Shown in pieces: positions 15,937-24,565 of a DNA stretch of 64,000 nucleotides. Source of the DNA: DASUTB01 sp036374835 (lineage in GTDB: Bacteria > Actinomycetota > Actinomycetes > Jiangellales > Jiangellaceae); NCBI GenBank assembly GCA_036374835.1, contig DASUTB010000106.1, positions 8,481 to 72,480 of the forward strand. Reading direction: 5' to 3'. The notes under the pieces were generated by a model. It saw nothing but the letters and a program-made list of their open reading frames with translations. It had not been told where the DNA came from and made no database searches. A program made the translations under genes and the position numbers. How positions within the stretch are numbered: position 1 is the first letter of the stretch; each line of letters starts with the position of its first letter.

Positions 15937-16977
15937 TCAAGCCAGCGGGAACGGCGGTTGCCACCACGGCGGCGCGTCGTCGACCTCAATGCGTTCGACC
16001 CACTTGACCCACCAGAAGCCGCGCCGTCGCGGAGCGACCAATCGCGCCGGGAATCCGTGCCGCCGGGCCAACGGAGCACCACCAACACCTGTCGCGAGAA
16101 GCAGTGAATCCACATCCTCGATCGGGAATCGGATCCAGTACCCGGTCACCGACTGCACGCGGAGGCTCCGTGCCGCGCCCACGTCATCCAACAACGCCGC
16201 GACCGGTACGCCCGTCCAATCCTGCTGCGCGAACCAGCCCGACGTGCAGTCCAGGGTCGCCCGCCTCGTGACCCGCGCGTTCGGCAGGTCCGCGAGCGTG
16301 AATGATCGGAGTGACGAAGCGTCGGTCACCTCTAGCCGCCACTGGTCACCCACGATGTGCGGAACCGTGTCGTTGAGCCAGATCGTGCTCGGCATCGACG
16401 TCGGATCGAACGAACCGATCTCGTGCGAGCCAGTGAACCGGCGTCGCGACCCGGGCCAGTCGGCCAGCCGCGTCGTCGCCTCCACCACGCCGTACAAGGC
16501 GGCGGCCGTGACCCCTAGCGCCCCCGTGCGCAGCAGCGTTCGCCGGGACAGGTCGACCGCCCGCGGCCGCGGCCGGCGCACCACGACGTGCCAGACCAGC
16601 AGCGGCAGCAGCGCCACCGACGCGGCGATGTGCACCCACATCGTGTGCTGGCCACCGATCGAACGCGCCAAACCAGTGCTGGACGCCAGCCCGGTACCGA
16701 TCGAGATCGCGACCAGAACACCGAGAAGGACCGATATCCACCGACTCGTGCCGGTACGCCGAAGGCCACGGCGCACCACCACACTCTTCCACGGGGTGAG
16801 CAGCAGGACGGCCAGCCCGACGATACCGTGTCCGAGCACCACCCAGCGTCCCGCCGCCGAACCGGTCGCCAGCGCACCCAGACCGGTCAGGAGCGCGAGG
16901 ATCAGGGCGGCGAGCAGGGTCAGGTTCGTCACGCGCCCGGACGGACGCCTTATTGCCTTTCGCACTTCCGAACGCAT
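15937..16977 (-). CDS. Membrane-anchored molybdopterin-dependent oxidoreductase (sulfite oxidase-like)
   Basis: 346 aa. The first ~150 residues hold about four hydrophobic helices (LTLLAALILALLTGLGALA, VVLGHGIVGLAVLLLTP, WISVLLGVLVAISIGTGLA, WVHIAASVALLPLLVWHVV) with His residues resembling a cytochrome-b-type or ferric-reductase-like anchor. An SRRTLLRTGALGV segment follows, and then the molybdopterin domain (PF00174). Its LDCTSGWFAQQDWTGVPVAALL has the Mo-ligating Cys, and RHGFPARLVAPRRRGFWWVKWVERIEV is the family's typical end. The substrate is unknown, and the catalytic domain probably faces outward. Confidence 0.85.
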   Translation of the reverse strand: MRSEVRKAIRRPSGRVTNLTLLAALILALLTGLGALATGSAAGRWVVLGHGIVGLAVLLLTPWKSVVVRRGLRRTGTSRWISVLLGVLVAISIGTGLASSTGLARSIGGQHTMWVHIAASVALLPLLVWHVVVRRPRPRAVDLSRRTLLRTGALGVTAAALYGVVEATTRLADWPGSRRRFTGSHEIGSFDPTSMPSTIWLNDTVPHIVGDQWRLEVTDASSLRSFTLADLPNARVTRRATLDCTSGWFAQQDWTGVPVAALLDDVGAARSLRVQSVTGYWIRFPIEDVDSLLLATGVGGAPLARRHGFPARLVAPRRRGFWWVKWVERIEVDDAPPWWQPPFPLA

Positions 16978-17032
16978 CGTCGCCTCATCCGGTCAACGCC
17001 GCGGCCGGGTCCGGAGTGCCGTTCCCGTCGAA

Positions 17033-18190
17033 TCAGCTCGCCAGCTTGGTCAATCGCTCGGCGGCTTCGGCGAGAACGTCGTCCCGCTTGCAGAACGCGA
17101 ACCGGACGAGCGTTCGTGCTGCGTCCGGCTCGTCACAGAACACCGCGACCGGCACCGCGGCCACCCCGACGAGTTCGGGCAACCGCCAGCACAGCTCGAC
17201 AGCGTCGTCGAAGCCGAGCGGGGCGACGTCCGTCACCACGAAGTAGGTGCCTCGTGTCGGCAACACCTCGAAACCCGCGGCACGCAGCCCGTCGGAGAGC
17301 AGGTCGCGCTTGCCTTGCAGGTCGGCGGCCAGCCCGCCGAAGAACTCGTCCGGCAGGTCGAGAGCACGGGCGACGGCCGGCTGGAACGGTGCGCCGTTGA
17401 CGAACGTCAGGAACTGCTTGACCGCCCGGACGGCCGCCACCAGCGGTGCAGCGGCGTGCAGCCAACCGATCTTCCATCCGGTGACCGAGAACGTCTTACC
17501 CGCCGACGAGATCGTGATCGTGCGCTCCGCCATACCCGGTAGCGTCGCGATCGGGACGTGCGGCACGCCGTCGAAGGTCTGGTGCTCGTACACCTCGTCG
17601 GTGACGACGATCGCATCGTGCCGCTGCGCCAGCTCGGCGATGACCTCGAGCTCGGCACGGCTGAACACCTTTCCGGTCGGGTTGTGCGGCGTGTTCAGCA
17701 GCACGAGGCGCGTGCGGTCAGTGAACGCGGCGCTCAGTTCTTCCGGATCATACGAGAAGTCCGGCGCCCGCAACACAACGGTCCGGCGACGTGCCCCGGC
17801 CAGCGCGATCGACGCCGCATACGAGTCGTAATACGGCTCGAAGGTCACGACCTCGTCGCCCCGTTCACACAACGCGAGAATGCTGGCCGCGATCGCCTCG
17901 GTCGCACCGGCTGTGACCAGCACGTCGGTGTCCGGGTCGGGTGTAAGACCGTAGAACCGCTCCTGGTGACGTGCGACCGCGGAGCGGAGTTCGGGCACCC
18001 CCGGCCCCGGCGGGTACTGGTTCGCGCCGTTGTGGATCGCCGCCGCGGCGTCGTCGAGCAGCGACGCCGGCCCGTCGGTGTCGGGGAAGCCCTGCCCCAG
18101 GTTGACCGAACCGGTCCGCAGGGCCAGCGCCGACATCTCGGCGAAGATCGTGGACGTAAAGGGTTGCATCCGTTCGACCAGGTACGACAT
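17033..18190 (-). CDS. Class I/II PLP-dependent aminotransferase
   Basis: 385 aa. Conserved features are NLGQGFPDTDGP, VTAGATEAIAASI, LLNTPHNPTGKVF, VVTDEVYEHQTFDG and the Schiff-base lysine in ITISSAGKTFSVTGWKIGW. The pattern matches the kynurenine aminotransferase/glutamine transaminase K and DapC-like branch. The start is the ATG at 18190, with TAGTGT seven bases before it; a longer frame reaching 18298 has no support and would run into the divergent phosphotransferase region. Confidence 0.87.
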   Translation of the reverse strand: MSYLVERMQPFTSTIFAEMSALALRTGSVNLGQGFPDTDGPASLLDDAAAAIHNGANQYPPGPGVPELRSAVARHQERFYGLTPDPDTDVLVTAGATEAIAASILALCERGDEVVTFEPYYDSYAASIALAGARRRTVVLRAPDFSYDPEELSAAFTDRTRLVLLNTPHNPTGKVFSRAELEVIAELAQRHDAIVVTDEVYEHQTFDGVPHVPIATLPGMAERTITISSAGKTFSVTGWKIGWLHAAAPLVAAVRAVKQFLTFVNGAPFQPAVARALDLPDEFFGGLAADLQGKRDLLSDGLRAAGFEVLPTRGTYFVVTDVAPLGFDDAVELCWRLPELVGVAAVPVAVFCDEPDAARTLVRFAFCKRDDVLAEAAERLTKLAS

Positions 18191-18197
18191 GCGTCTC

Positions 18198-18203
18198 ACA
18201 CTA
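18198..18203 (-). promoter_or_regulatory. -10 hexamer of leaderless aminotransferase gene
   Basis: TAGTGT on the minus strand, seven bases before the ATG at 18190. Confidence 0.5.
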
Positions 18204-18312
18204 CGTCGGCATTCGCCGGTCGACACAGACGAGCGTCTTGACGGGTCGACCCAGGGTCCGGCGACGAGCGCCACCGGGTCGCTCGATGCCTCGACCATGG
18301 GACGATCTGTGC

Positions 18313-19086
18313 GTGGACCAGCAGGAAACCAGGCTGGCCGGCGGCAACGTCGGCGGTGCGGTGCGGGTCGGTGACACGGTTCGCCGTCCCACCGGGCCGT
18401 GGACGCCCGCCGTCCATGCGTTGCTCCGTCACCTGCACGTCGCAGGGCTGGACGGCATTCCGCGAGTACTCGGCATGGACCAAGCCGGGCGCGAGATCCT
18501 CAGCTTCATCCCGGGCCGAAGCGTCGACCCCGACAACGAGATCGTCAGTGACGAGCTGCTCGTTGCGGGAGCGGGCTGGCTGCGCCGCTTCCATAGCGCC
18601 GTCCGGACGTACCGGCCGGCGGGGCCCGTCGCCTGGCGCGGCGCAGAGCGCGCCCTCGGCGAGGATGAGATCATCTGTCATCACGATCCCGGCGCGTACA
18701 ACTGGATCATCTCCGGCGACCGGCTCGCCGGCGTGGTCGACTGGGATATGGCCGGTCCCGGCCGTCCGCTCGACGATCTTGCATTCATGGCGTGGAGCTC
18801 GGTGCCGCTGCACCGGCCCATCGCCGCGCATGACGTCGCTCGCCGGATCGCACTCATGGCCGGCACCTATGGCGACGTCGAACCGGTGGACATCCTGGAA
18901 CACGCCGCCACCCGCATGCAGCGGGCAATGAACCGGATCGAAGCCGGTCAACGCGAGGGCGATCCCGGCATGCTCAACCTGGCCGCCATCGGCGAGCCGG
19001 CGCGGACCCGCAAGCGGATCGCCGAGTTCCGCGCCCGCCGGCCCGAAATCACCGCGGCCCTGCGCGAGCGCCTTAAAAGACGATGA
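18313..19086 (+). CDS. APH-fold phosphotransferase
   Basis: 257 aa if started at the GTG at 18313 (VDQQETRLAGGNVGG); upstream in-frame starts to 18238 are possible but give an unconvincing Arg-rich N-terminus. The catalytic loop is EIICHHDPGAYNWII and the metal segment AGVVDWDMAGPGRPLDDL, both typical of the APH/choline kinase family (PF01636). The substrate is unknown. Its TGA stop (19084-19086) lies inside the left arm of the hairpin that separates it from groEL. Confidence 0.78.
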   Translation: MDQQETRLAGGNVGGAVRVGDTVRRPTGPWTPAVHALLRHLHVAGLDGIPRVLGMDQAGREILSFIPGRSVDPDNEIVSDELLVAGAGWLRRFHSAVRTYRPAGPVAWRGAERALGEDEIICHHDPGAYNWIISGDRLAGVVDWDMAGPGRPLDDLAFMAWSSVPLHRPIAAHDVARRIALMAGTYGDVEPVDILEHAATRMQRAMNRIEAGQREGDPGMLNLAAIGEPARTRKRIAEFRARRPEITAALRERLKRR

Positions 19087-19133
19087 TCACCGGCACTTTT
19101 CACACCCACGATGCGAAAAGTGCCGGTGATCAT
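19083..19133. repeat. GATCACCGGCACTTTTC hairpin, copy 1
   Basis: ATGATCACCGGCACTTTTC (19083-19101) pairs perfectly over 19 bp with 19115-19133 across a 13-base loop. It sits between the convergent phosphotransferase and groEL genes and contains the former's stop codon. The same arm occurs at 39800-39858. Likely a bidirectional terminator. Confidence 0.8.
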
Positions 19134-19166
19134 AGGATCGAGACAAGCCGGGCTTGACGTGGTCGA

Positions 19167-20789
19167 TCAGTGGCCGTGACCGTGGCCGTGACCGGTGCCT
19201 TCGCCCTCGTCCTCTTCCTCGGGCTTGTCTACGACGAGCACCTCAGTGGTCAGCAGCATGCTCGCGATCGACGCGGCGTTCTCGAGCGCCGAGCGGGTCA
19301 CCTTGACCGGGTCGAGCACGCCGTCGGCCAGCAGGTCGCCGTACTCGCCGGTGGCTGCGTTGAAGCCCTCCGGTCCGGACAACTCAGCGACCTTCGACAC
19401 GACGACGTAGCCGTTCGCGCCCGCATTGTCGGCGATCCAGCGGGTTGGCTCGGACAGCGCCTCACGCACGACCTTGACGCCGGTGCGCTCGTCGCCATCG
19501 AGACCCAGGTCGCCGTCCAGCGCGGAGCCGGCGTGGATCAGGGCCGTACCACCACCGGCGACGATGCCCTCCTCGATGGCCGCACGGGTCGCCGAGATGG
19601 CGTCCTCGATGCGGTGCTTGCGCTCCTTGAGCTCCACCTCGGTGGCGGCGCCGACCCGGATGACGCACACCCCGCCGGCCAGCTTGGCCAGCCGCTCCTG
19701 CAGCTTTTCGCGATCCCAGTCCGAGTCGGTGTTCTCGATCTCGCCCTTGATCTGAGCGATCCGGGCCTCGACGTCGGCATCGGCGCCGCGGCCGTCGACG
19801 ATCGTGGTGTCGTCCTTGGTGACGACGATACGCCGCGCCTGGCCGAGCACCTCGAGCCCGACCTGGTCGAGCTTGAGGCCGACCTCGGGCGCCACGACCT
19901 GGGCGCCGGTCAGCACCGCGATGTCCTGCAGCATGGCCTTGCGGCGGTCGCCGAAGCCCGGTGCCTTGGCGGCCACACCGATGAACGTGCCGCGGATCTT
20001 GTTGACGACCAGCGCCGACAGCGCCTCGCCCTCGACATCCTCCGCGATCACGAACAGCGGCTTGCCGGCCTGCGCGACCTTCTCCATCAACGGGAGGAAG
20101 TCGGCCAGCGCCGAGATCTTGCCCTGGTGCAGCAGCACGTATGCGTCCTCGAGCACGGCCTCCATACGCTCGGCGTCGGTGACCATGTACGGGCTGAGGT
20201 AGCCCTTGTCGAACTGCATGCCCTCGGTGAACTCGAGCTCGGTGCCGAACGACTGGGATTCCTCGACGGTGATCACACCGTCCTTGCCGACCTTGTCGAA
20301 CGCCTCGGCGATCAGTTCACCGATCGGGCGGTCCTGCGCGGAGATGGCAGCCACCGAAGCGATGTCGGACTTCTCGTCCACCGGGCGCGCCTGCTCGAGC
20401 AGGTTCCCCGTCACCGCCTCCACGGCCCGGTCGATGCCGCGCTTGACCGCCATCGGAGCAGCACCGGCGGCGACGGCCTTCAAGCCCTTGTGCACCATGG
20501 CCTGGGCCAGGACCGTCGCGGTGGTCGTGCCGTCACCGGCGACGTCGTTGGTCTTGGTCGCGACCTCTTTGGCGAGCTGTGCGCCGAGGTTCTCGTACGG
20601 GTCGTCGAGCTCGATCTCGCGAGCGATCGTCACACCGTCGTTCGTGATCGTCGGTGCGCCGAACTTCTTGTCGATCACGACGTTGCGGCCCTTCGGGCCG
20701 AGCGTTACTTTCACGGTGTTCGCGAGTTCGTCCACGCCGCGCTCCAGGCGGCGGCGGGCGCTCTCGTCGAACTCCAAGATCTTGGGCAT
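19167..20789 (-). CDS. groEL: Chaperonin GroEL (Hsp60)
   Basis: 540 aa, full family length. It folds proteins in the cytoplasm as a tetradecamer with GroES, using ATP. Visible are the N-terminal TVKVTLGPKGRNVVIDKKFG, the nucleotide-binding NDVAGDGTTTATVLAQAM, and GIVAGGGTALIHAG. The C-terminus ends GTGHGHGHGH, a His-rich tail like mycobacterial GroEL1, in place of the usual GGM repeats. It lies 100 bases downstream of groES with an 11-bp hairpin between them. Confidence 0.97.
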   Translation of the reverse strand: MPKILEFDESARRRLERGVDELANTVKVTLGPKGRNVVIDKKFGAPTITNDGVTIAREIELDDPYENLGAQLAKEVATKTNDVAGDGTTTATVLAQAMVHKGLKAVAAGAAPMAVKRGIDRAVEAVTGNLLEQARPVDEKSDIASVAAISAQDRPIGELIAEAFDKVGKDGVITVEESQSFGTELEFTEGMQFDKGYLSPYMVTDAERMEAVLEDAYVLLHQGKISALADFLPLMEKVAQAGKPLFVIAEDVEGEALSALVVNKIRGTFIGVAAKAPGFGDRRKAMLQDIAVLTGAQVVAPEVGLKLDQVGLEVLGQARRIVVTKDDTTIVDGRGADADVEARIAQIKGEIENTDSDWDREKLQERLAKLAGGVCVIRVGAATEVELKERKHRIEDAISATRAAIEEGIVAGGGTALIHAGSALDGDLGLDGDERTGVKVVREALSEPTRWIADNAGANGYVVVSKVAELSGPEGFNAATGEYGDLLADGVLDPVKVTRSALENAASIASMLLTTEVLVVDKPEEEDEGEGTGHGHGHGH

Positions 20790-20819
20790 GAGTATCTAGA
20801 TCCCTTCGCAAATGACGCG

Positions 20820-20873
20820 CGCCCCGGGGATGACGCGGACTCGGCCGAGCCGTCCCCGGGGCGACGAGCTGTC
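20820..20873 (-). terminator. Hairpin between groES and groEL
   Basis: CGCCCCGGGGA (20820-20830) pairs with TCCCCGGGGCG (20863-20873), a perfect 11-bp GC stem with a 32-base loop. It may attenuate read-through or act as a processing site within the groES-groEL transcript. Confidence 0.6.
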
Positions 20874-20889
20874 ACACTGTGCCAGCGGC

Positions 20890-21186
20890 TTACTTCTGGA
20901 TGATGGCAAGGACGTCACGCGACGACAGGATGAGGAGCTCCTCATTGTCGTACTTGACCTCCGTGCCGCCGTACTTGGAGTACAGGACCTTGTCCCCGAC
21001 CGACACGTCCACCGGGATGCGTTTGCCGGAGTCGTCGTACTTACCCTCACCGACAGCGAGGACCTCGCCCTCCTGCGGCTTCTCCTTGGCGGTGTCAGGG
21101 ATCACGAGGCCGGAAGCGGTGGTCTGCTCCGCGTCGAGCGGCTTGACCACAATCCGGTCCTCGAGCGGCTTGATGGAAACCGACAC
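20890..21186 (-). CDS. groES: Co-chaperonin GroES (Hsp10)
   Basis: 98 aa, usual length. It forms the heptameric lid of GroEL. Diagnostic segments are IKPLEDRIVVKPLDAEQTTASGLVIPDTAKEKPQEGEVLAVG, VGDKVLYSKYGGTEVKYDNEELLIL and the final RDVLAIIQK. TGAAAGGGGAG provides a ribosome site before the ATG at 21186. Two CIRCE operators and a sigma-A-like promoter lie upstream, so HrcA-type heat-shock repression is expected. Confidence 0.97.
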   Translation of the reverse strand: MSVSIKPLEDRIVVKPLDAEQTTASGLVIPDTAKEKPQEGEVLAVGEGKYDDSGKRIPVDVSVGDKVLYSKYGGTEVKYDNEELLILSSRDVLAIIQK

Positions 21187-21275
21187 TTGCTGACTCCCCT
21201 TTCACGGGATGTCACGGATTGACTTGGGTTGACGGGCCGCCGTGCTGTCGTCGCGGGTGCCAGCGATGGTGGCCG

Positions 21276-21302
21276 TTGGCACTCTCGTGGTGAAAGTGCC
21301 AA
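21276..21302. promoter_or_regulatory. CIRCE operator 1 (HrcA site)
   Basis: TTGGCACTC-N9-AAGTGCCAA, close to the CIRCE consensus TTAGCACTC-N9-GAGTGCTAA. It lies just downstream of the groES -10 hexamer. Confidence 0.8.
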
Positions 21303-21307
21303 TCCGA

Positions 21308-21336
21308 AAACTAGCGCGTATTTAGCACTCGGTCAA
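21308..21336 (-). promoter_or_regulatory. groES-groEL promoter
   Basis: On the minus strand, -35 TTGACC (21331-21336) and -10 TAGTTT (21308-21313) are separated by 17 bases. The -35 lies within CIRCE operator 2, and the -10 overlaps the stop codon of the upstream ATP-grasp gene. Confidence 0.75.
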
Positions 21337-22198
21337 GGCGAGTGCCAATTGCGGCGGCAAAACGGGCCGCCGCGCCGGTGCCGTGCCTCAGGAAGAGCGA
21401 TGGTTCGGCCAGTTCGAGTTCGAGCAGGACGGGACGGCCGTCCGGGCCGGGCAACACGTCCACCCTCGCATAGAGCGGTGGTTCGGTGGCGAGCGACCGC
21501 AGACTGGCCAGGACCTGTTCGGCCACCTCGAGTTCGGCCGCCGCCGGTGTGCGCGGACTTATCGCCTCGGGCCGAAAGAGTGCGCGGACGGCCACGTCCG
21601 GACCGTGCAGCAGTGCCTCTTTGCGAATCGCGTGGCTGAACCGTCCTCCGGCGAAGAGCATCGCCGTCTCACCCGCGGATTCGACCGCGTCGAGGTACGG
21701 CTGCACCATAACCGTCTCTCCTCGGTCCAGCAGCCTTCGGACATGTTTGTCGGCAAGCTCGCGGTCGGGGCCGGCGAGATCGAACCTGCCCGCGTCGCGC
21801 GATCCGGCACCCACCGCCGGCTTGATGATGACCACGCCGCTCGCGGGTAGCTCCGCGTCGTCGCCGGACCCGAGCCAGGCGGTCTGCACCACCGGCACAC
21901 CGTCGTCCCCGAGGTCGCGCAGGTAGCGCTTGTCGGTGTTCCACGCGATGGTCGATGCCGAATTGGCCAGGCGGGGGACGGTCGCGGCCCACGTCAGGAA
22001 CTCGTCCCGGCGGTCGACGTAGTCCCACGTGGACCGCACGACGGCGAGGTCGTAGCCGTTCCAGTCCACCGCCGGGTCGTCCCACACCGCCGGCTCGGCC
22101 TCGATACCGAGCGCCGCCAGCTCGGGAATGAGCAGCCGGTCGTCCTCGTCCAGGTCCCCGAATTCCCGGCATGTCACCAATGCAACTCGTCTCGACAC
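21311..22198 (-). CDS. ATP-grasp domain ligase-like protein
   Basis: 295 aa, GTG start at 22198 (VSRRVALVTCREFGDLDEDD). The segments VVRSTWDYVDRRDEFLTWA, NTDKRYLRDLGDDGVPVVQTAWL, GVVIIKPAVGAGSRDAGRF, VMVQPYLDAVESAGETAMLF, and LYARVDVLPGPDGRPVLLELELAEPSLFL fit ATP-grasp proteins near RimK and the cycloserine-pathway DcsG. They ligate a carboxylate to an amine with ATP; the substrates here are unknown. The last 38 bases double as the groES promoter and CIRCE site. A TACGTT hexamer lies 12 bases before the GTG. Confidence 0.8.
   Translation of the reverse strand: MSRRVALVTCREFGDLDEDDRLLIPELAALGIEAEPAVWDDPAVDWNGYDLAVVRSTWDYVDRRDEFLTWAATVPRLANSASTIAWNTDKRYLRDLGDDGVPVVQTAWLGSGDDAELPASGVVIIKPAVGAGSRDAGRFDLAGPDRELADKHVRRLLDRGETVMVQPYLDAVESAGETAMLFAGGRFSHAIRKEALLHGPDVAVRALFRPEAISPRTPAAAELEVAEQVLASLRSLATEPPLYARVDVLPGPDGRPVLLELELAEPSLFLRHGTGAAARFAAAIGTRLDRVLNTR
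21322..21348. promoter_or_regulatory. CIRCE operator 2 (HrcA site)
   Basis: TTAGCACTC-N9-GAGTGCCAA, one base from the consensus inverted repeat. It overlaps the -35 of the groES promoter and lies inside the end of the ATP-grasp coding sequence. Confidence 0.9.
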
Positions 22199-22288
22199 AT
22201 CACCAACCGTAACGTACGGTCCTGACAACCACCGATGTGCGGTTCGGCAGGGCTTGCTCTCGTGATCGCGACAGGTGAGGCTTACGCC

Positions 22289-23467
22289 GTGGACGTCGAG
22301 ACGCTGAAAGCGCTGCGCACGCCGTACGGACAGGGGCTGCTTGCCACGACGGTCGAGGCGCACGGGCAGGACGACGTCCTTGCCGTCAGCCGGCGGTTGC
22401 GGCGCGACTACCCCCCGGATCTCGTCGCCGCGGCACTCACGCAGGCCGACTTGAGGCGGCGCGCCCGGGAGAAGTTCGATCCCGTCGACGCAGAACGCAT
22501 GTACTTCACCGTCGACGGGCTCGAACAGGCGACCCGGTCCAGCGTCGCCCGCCACCGGGCGCACCGGTTCGCCACGCTGGGCGGGCCCGTTCTCGACCTG
22601 TGCTGCGGGATCGGCGGCGACCTCATCGCGCTGGCGCGGGCCGGGCTGAACGTCACCGGCGTGGACGACAACCCGCTCACCGCCGCCGTCGCAGCTGCGA
22701 ACGCCGACGTGCTCGGCCTCGACGCATCCGTGCACTGCGCCGACGCGACCGCGGCCGACCGGACCCCGTTCGCCGCGGTCATGTGCGACCCGGCACGCCG
22801 TACCGCCCTTGGACGCGTCTTCCACCCCGATGCGTACAAACCGCCGTGGTCGTTCATCGAGGAGCTCCTGACCGGCGCCGCGTGCGTGAAGGTCGCACCC
22901 GGGATCCCGCACTCACGCATCCCGGCCGGCGTGGAGGCCGAATGGGTGTCCGACGGCGGCGAGGTCAAGGAGGCTGCACTTTGGTCCGGCGACTTGACGG
23001 GGACGGCCGTCCGCCGGGCGACGCTGCTGCCGTCCGGGCACACCGTCACCGATACCGATGCCCCGCCCGATCCGCCCGTCGGGCTGCCAGGACGATGGCT
23101 CGTCGAACCGGATGGCGCCGTGATCCGGGCCGGCCTCGTCTCCGCCGTCGCCGCCGAGATCTCCGGCCGCCTGCTCGACCCGAAGATCGCCTACGTGGCG
23201 TGCGATCAGGAGCCGTCGACTCCACTGGGCCGCCTGTACGAGATCGTCGATCGACTGGCGTACGACCGCAAGCGGCTGCGCCGGTACGTCCGCGACAACC
23301 ACATCGGCACCCTGACGATCAAGAAGCGAGGTGTGGACGTCGACCCGGCCAAGCTGCGCCGCGAGCTCAAACCGGCCGGGCACGCCGAGGCCACGTTGAT
23401 CATCACACGCGTGTCCGACCGAGCCACCGTGCTCGTCGCAAGGGCAGTCCCCGCAGTTGGACGATGA
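22289..23467 (+). CDS. SAM-dependent methyltransferase with C-terminal THUMP-like domain
   Basis: 392 aa from the GTG at 22289 (VDVETLKALRTPYGQGLLAT); an ATG at 22235 would add 18 residues. SAM motif I is VLDLCCGIGGDLIALA, followed by VTGVDDNPLTAAVAAANA and the catalytic-type VMCDPARRTALGR. The C-terminal part (LDPKIAYVACDQEPSTPLGRL to LTIKKRGVDVDPAKLRREL) matches the THUMP-like domain (PF18096) of actinobacterial proteins thought to modify RNA. Its 3' end overlaps that of the convergent EamA gene by 65 bases. Confidence 0.83.
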   Translation: MDVETLKALRTPYGQGLLATTVEAHGQDDVLAVSRRLRRDYPPDLVAAALTQADLRRRAREKFDPVDAERMYFTVDGLEQATRSSVARHRAHRFATLGGPVLDLCCGIGGDLIALARAGLNVTGVDDNPLTAAVAAANADVLGLDASVHCADATAADRTPFAAVMCDPARRTALGRVFHPDAYKPPWSFIEELLTGAACVKVAPGIPHSRIPAGVEAEWVSDGGEVKEAALWSGDLTGTAVRRATLLPSGHTVTDTDAPPDPPVGLPGRWLVEPDGAVIRAGLVSAVAAEISGRLLDPKIAYVACDQEPSTPLGRLYEIVDRLAYDRKRLRRYVRDNHIGTLTIKKRGVDVDPAKLRRELKPAGHAEATLIITRVSDRATVLVARAVPAVGR

Positions 23468-24314
23468 GCACGCCGGTCGCGGCCAGCACCAGACCGGTGA
23501 TCTTGCGCGGGCCCAGCGACTCGTCGAGGAACAGCCAGGCGAGCACCGCGATCTGGATCAACATCGTGTTGTTGACCACACTCGACTCCAGAGCCGACAG
23601 CGTGCGCTGGGTGTGATTCCACAGCGTGAACGCAACCGCCGTGTTCACCACGGCGAGCCAGGTCACGATCAGCCAACCTGCGGAGCTCAGCGCCGGCATG
23701 CCTTGCGTGGTCACACCGGTGACGAGCAGTGCGATCGATCCGATGCCCATGCTCGCCACCGTCACCACGACCGGGCTCAGCCGGTGGCCGCGATTGACCT
23801 TACGGCCGACGATCGCCGCCAACGCATTCGACACGAGCCCCACGACCGCGATCACCAGGCCGAGAGCCTGTCCTCCCGGGATCGGATACAAGAACATCAC
23901 CGCGCCGGCCAGGAACATCGCCACACCGAACCACTGGGCGGCCACGGTGCGCTCGCCGAGCGCCACGACGCCGATCAGCGCGACCGCCACGGGTGAGAAG
24001 CTCAGCACCAGGCTCACGGTCTGCGCAGGCAGGTAGACCAGCGCCAGGAACTGTGCGCCCTGCGTGACGGAGTACAACACCAGACCGAGAACCGCGAGCT
24101 CTCGCCAGTCCGATATGGACAATCGCCGCAGCGCGGCTCGGTTTGCCGAGCGCAGCGCAAGCGGTAGAAGGCACAGGAATGCAAGGACATACCGGAGACC
24201 GGCGAACGTCAGCGCGGGAATCTCGTCCAGTCCGATCTTGATCAGAACCCAGGACGTCGACCACAAGAACGTGACGATGAAAGCTTGCAGGACGGCGGCG
24301 GTGCGCGGCGGCAC
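23403..24314 (-). CDS. EamA/DMT-superfamily exporter
   Basis: 303 aa with ten hydrophobic segments in two EamA repeats, as in YdcZ/RhaT-type drug/metabolite transporters. Typical segments are FIVTFLWSTSWVLIKIGLDEIPALTFAGLRY in repeat one and ALAAIVGRKVNRGHRLSPVVVTVASMGIGSIALL in repeat two. The GTG at 24314 is preceded by GAGAGG. It is divergent from soxR across 251 bases, the usual position of a SoxR target, so it may export redox-active compounds (inference). Confidence 0.85.
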   Translation of the reverse strand: MPPRTAAVLQAFIVTFLWSTSWVLIKIGLDEIPALTFAGLRYVLAFLCLLPLALRSANRAALRRLSISDWRELAVLGLVLYSVTQGAQFLALVYLPAQTVSLVLSFSPVAVALIGVVALGERTVAAQWFGVAMFLAGAVMFLYPIPGGQALGLVIAVVGLVSNALAAIVGRKVNRGHRLSPVVVTVASMGIGSIALLVTGVTTQGMPALSSAGWLIVTWLAVVNTAVAFTLWNHTQRTLSALESSVVNNTMLIQIAVLAWLFLDESLGPRKITGLVLAATGVLIVQLRGLPLRRARWLGRTRV

Positions 24315-24553
24315 GGAACATCACCTCTCGGAGTACGCGGGCACGGTCAACCGTGCCGACGTCTCCCCTCGAGGCTTTTATCCGATGAGGTGCGAGCTGG
24401 CGTGGCCAGCCTTCTGTGGCGCTCGGTCGCTGCCCGCGGATGCTGATTCCGCGGCGGAACCCTAGCCACCCTTCGGTCGGCTTTCGAACCCAAGCCTAAC
24501 CATGCCCGCCGGCATGATCGCTGGGCTCTGGCAGCTCGGTGTCCAACTTCAAG

Positions 24554-24559
24554 TAATGT
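24554..24559 (+). promoter_or_regulatory. -10 hexamer of leaderless soxR
   Basis: TAATGT, six bases before the ATG at 24566. It is the centre of an imperfect palindrome ACTTCAA-N6-TTTCAGT (24546-24565), a possible autoregulatory site. Confidence 0.5.
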
Positions 24560-24565
24560 TTCAGT

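Noticed and set aside
19170..20903. 577-codon frame antisense to groEL
   Set aside because: Exact shadow of the invariant groEL sequence, with no protein motif of its own.
24315..24565. Canonical SoxR box
   Set aside because: No CCTCAAG..TTGAGG-type palindrome was found; only an imperfect 5-of-7 inverted pair at the soxR -10.
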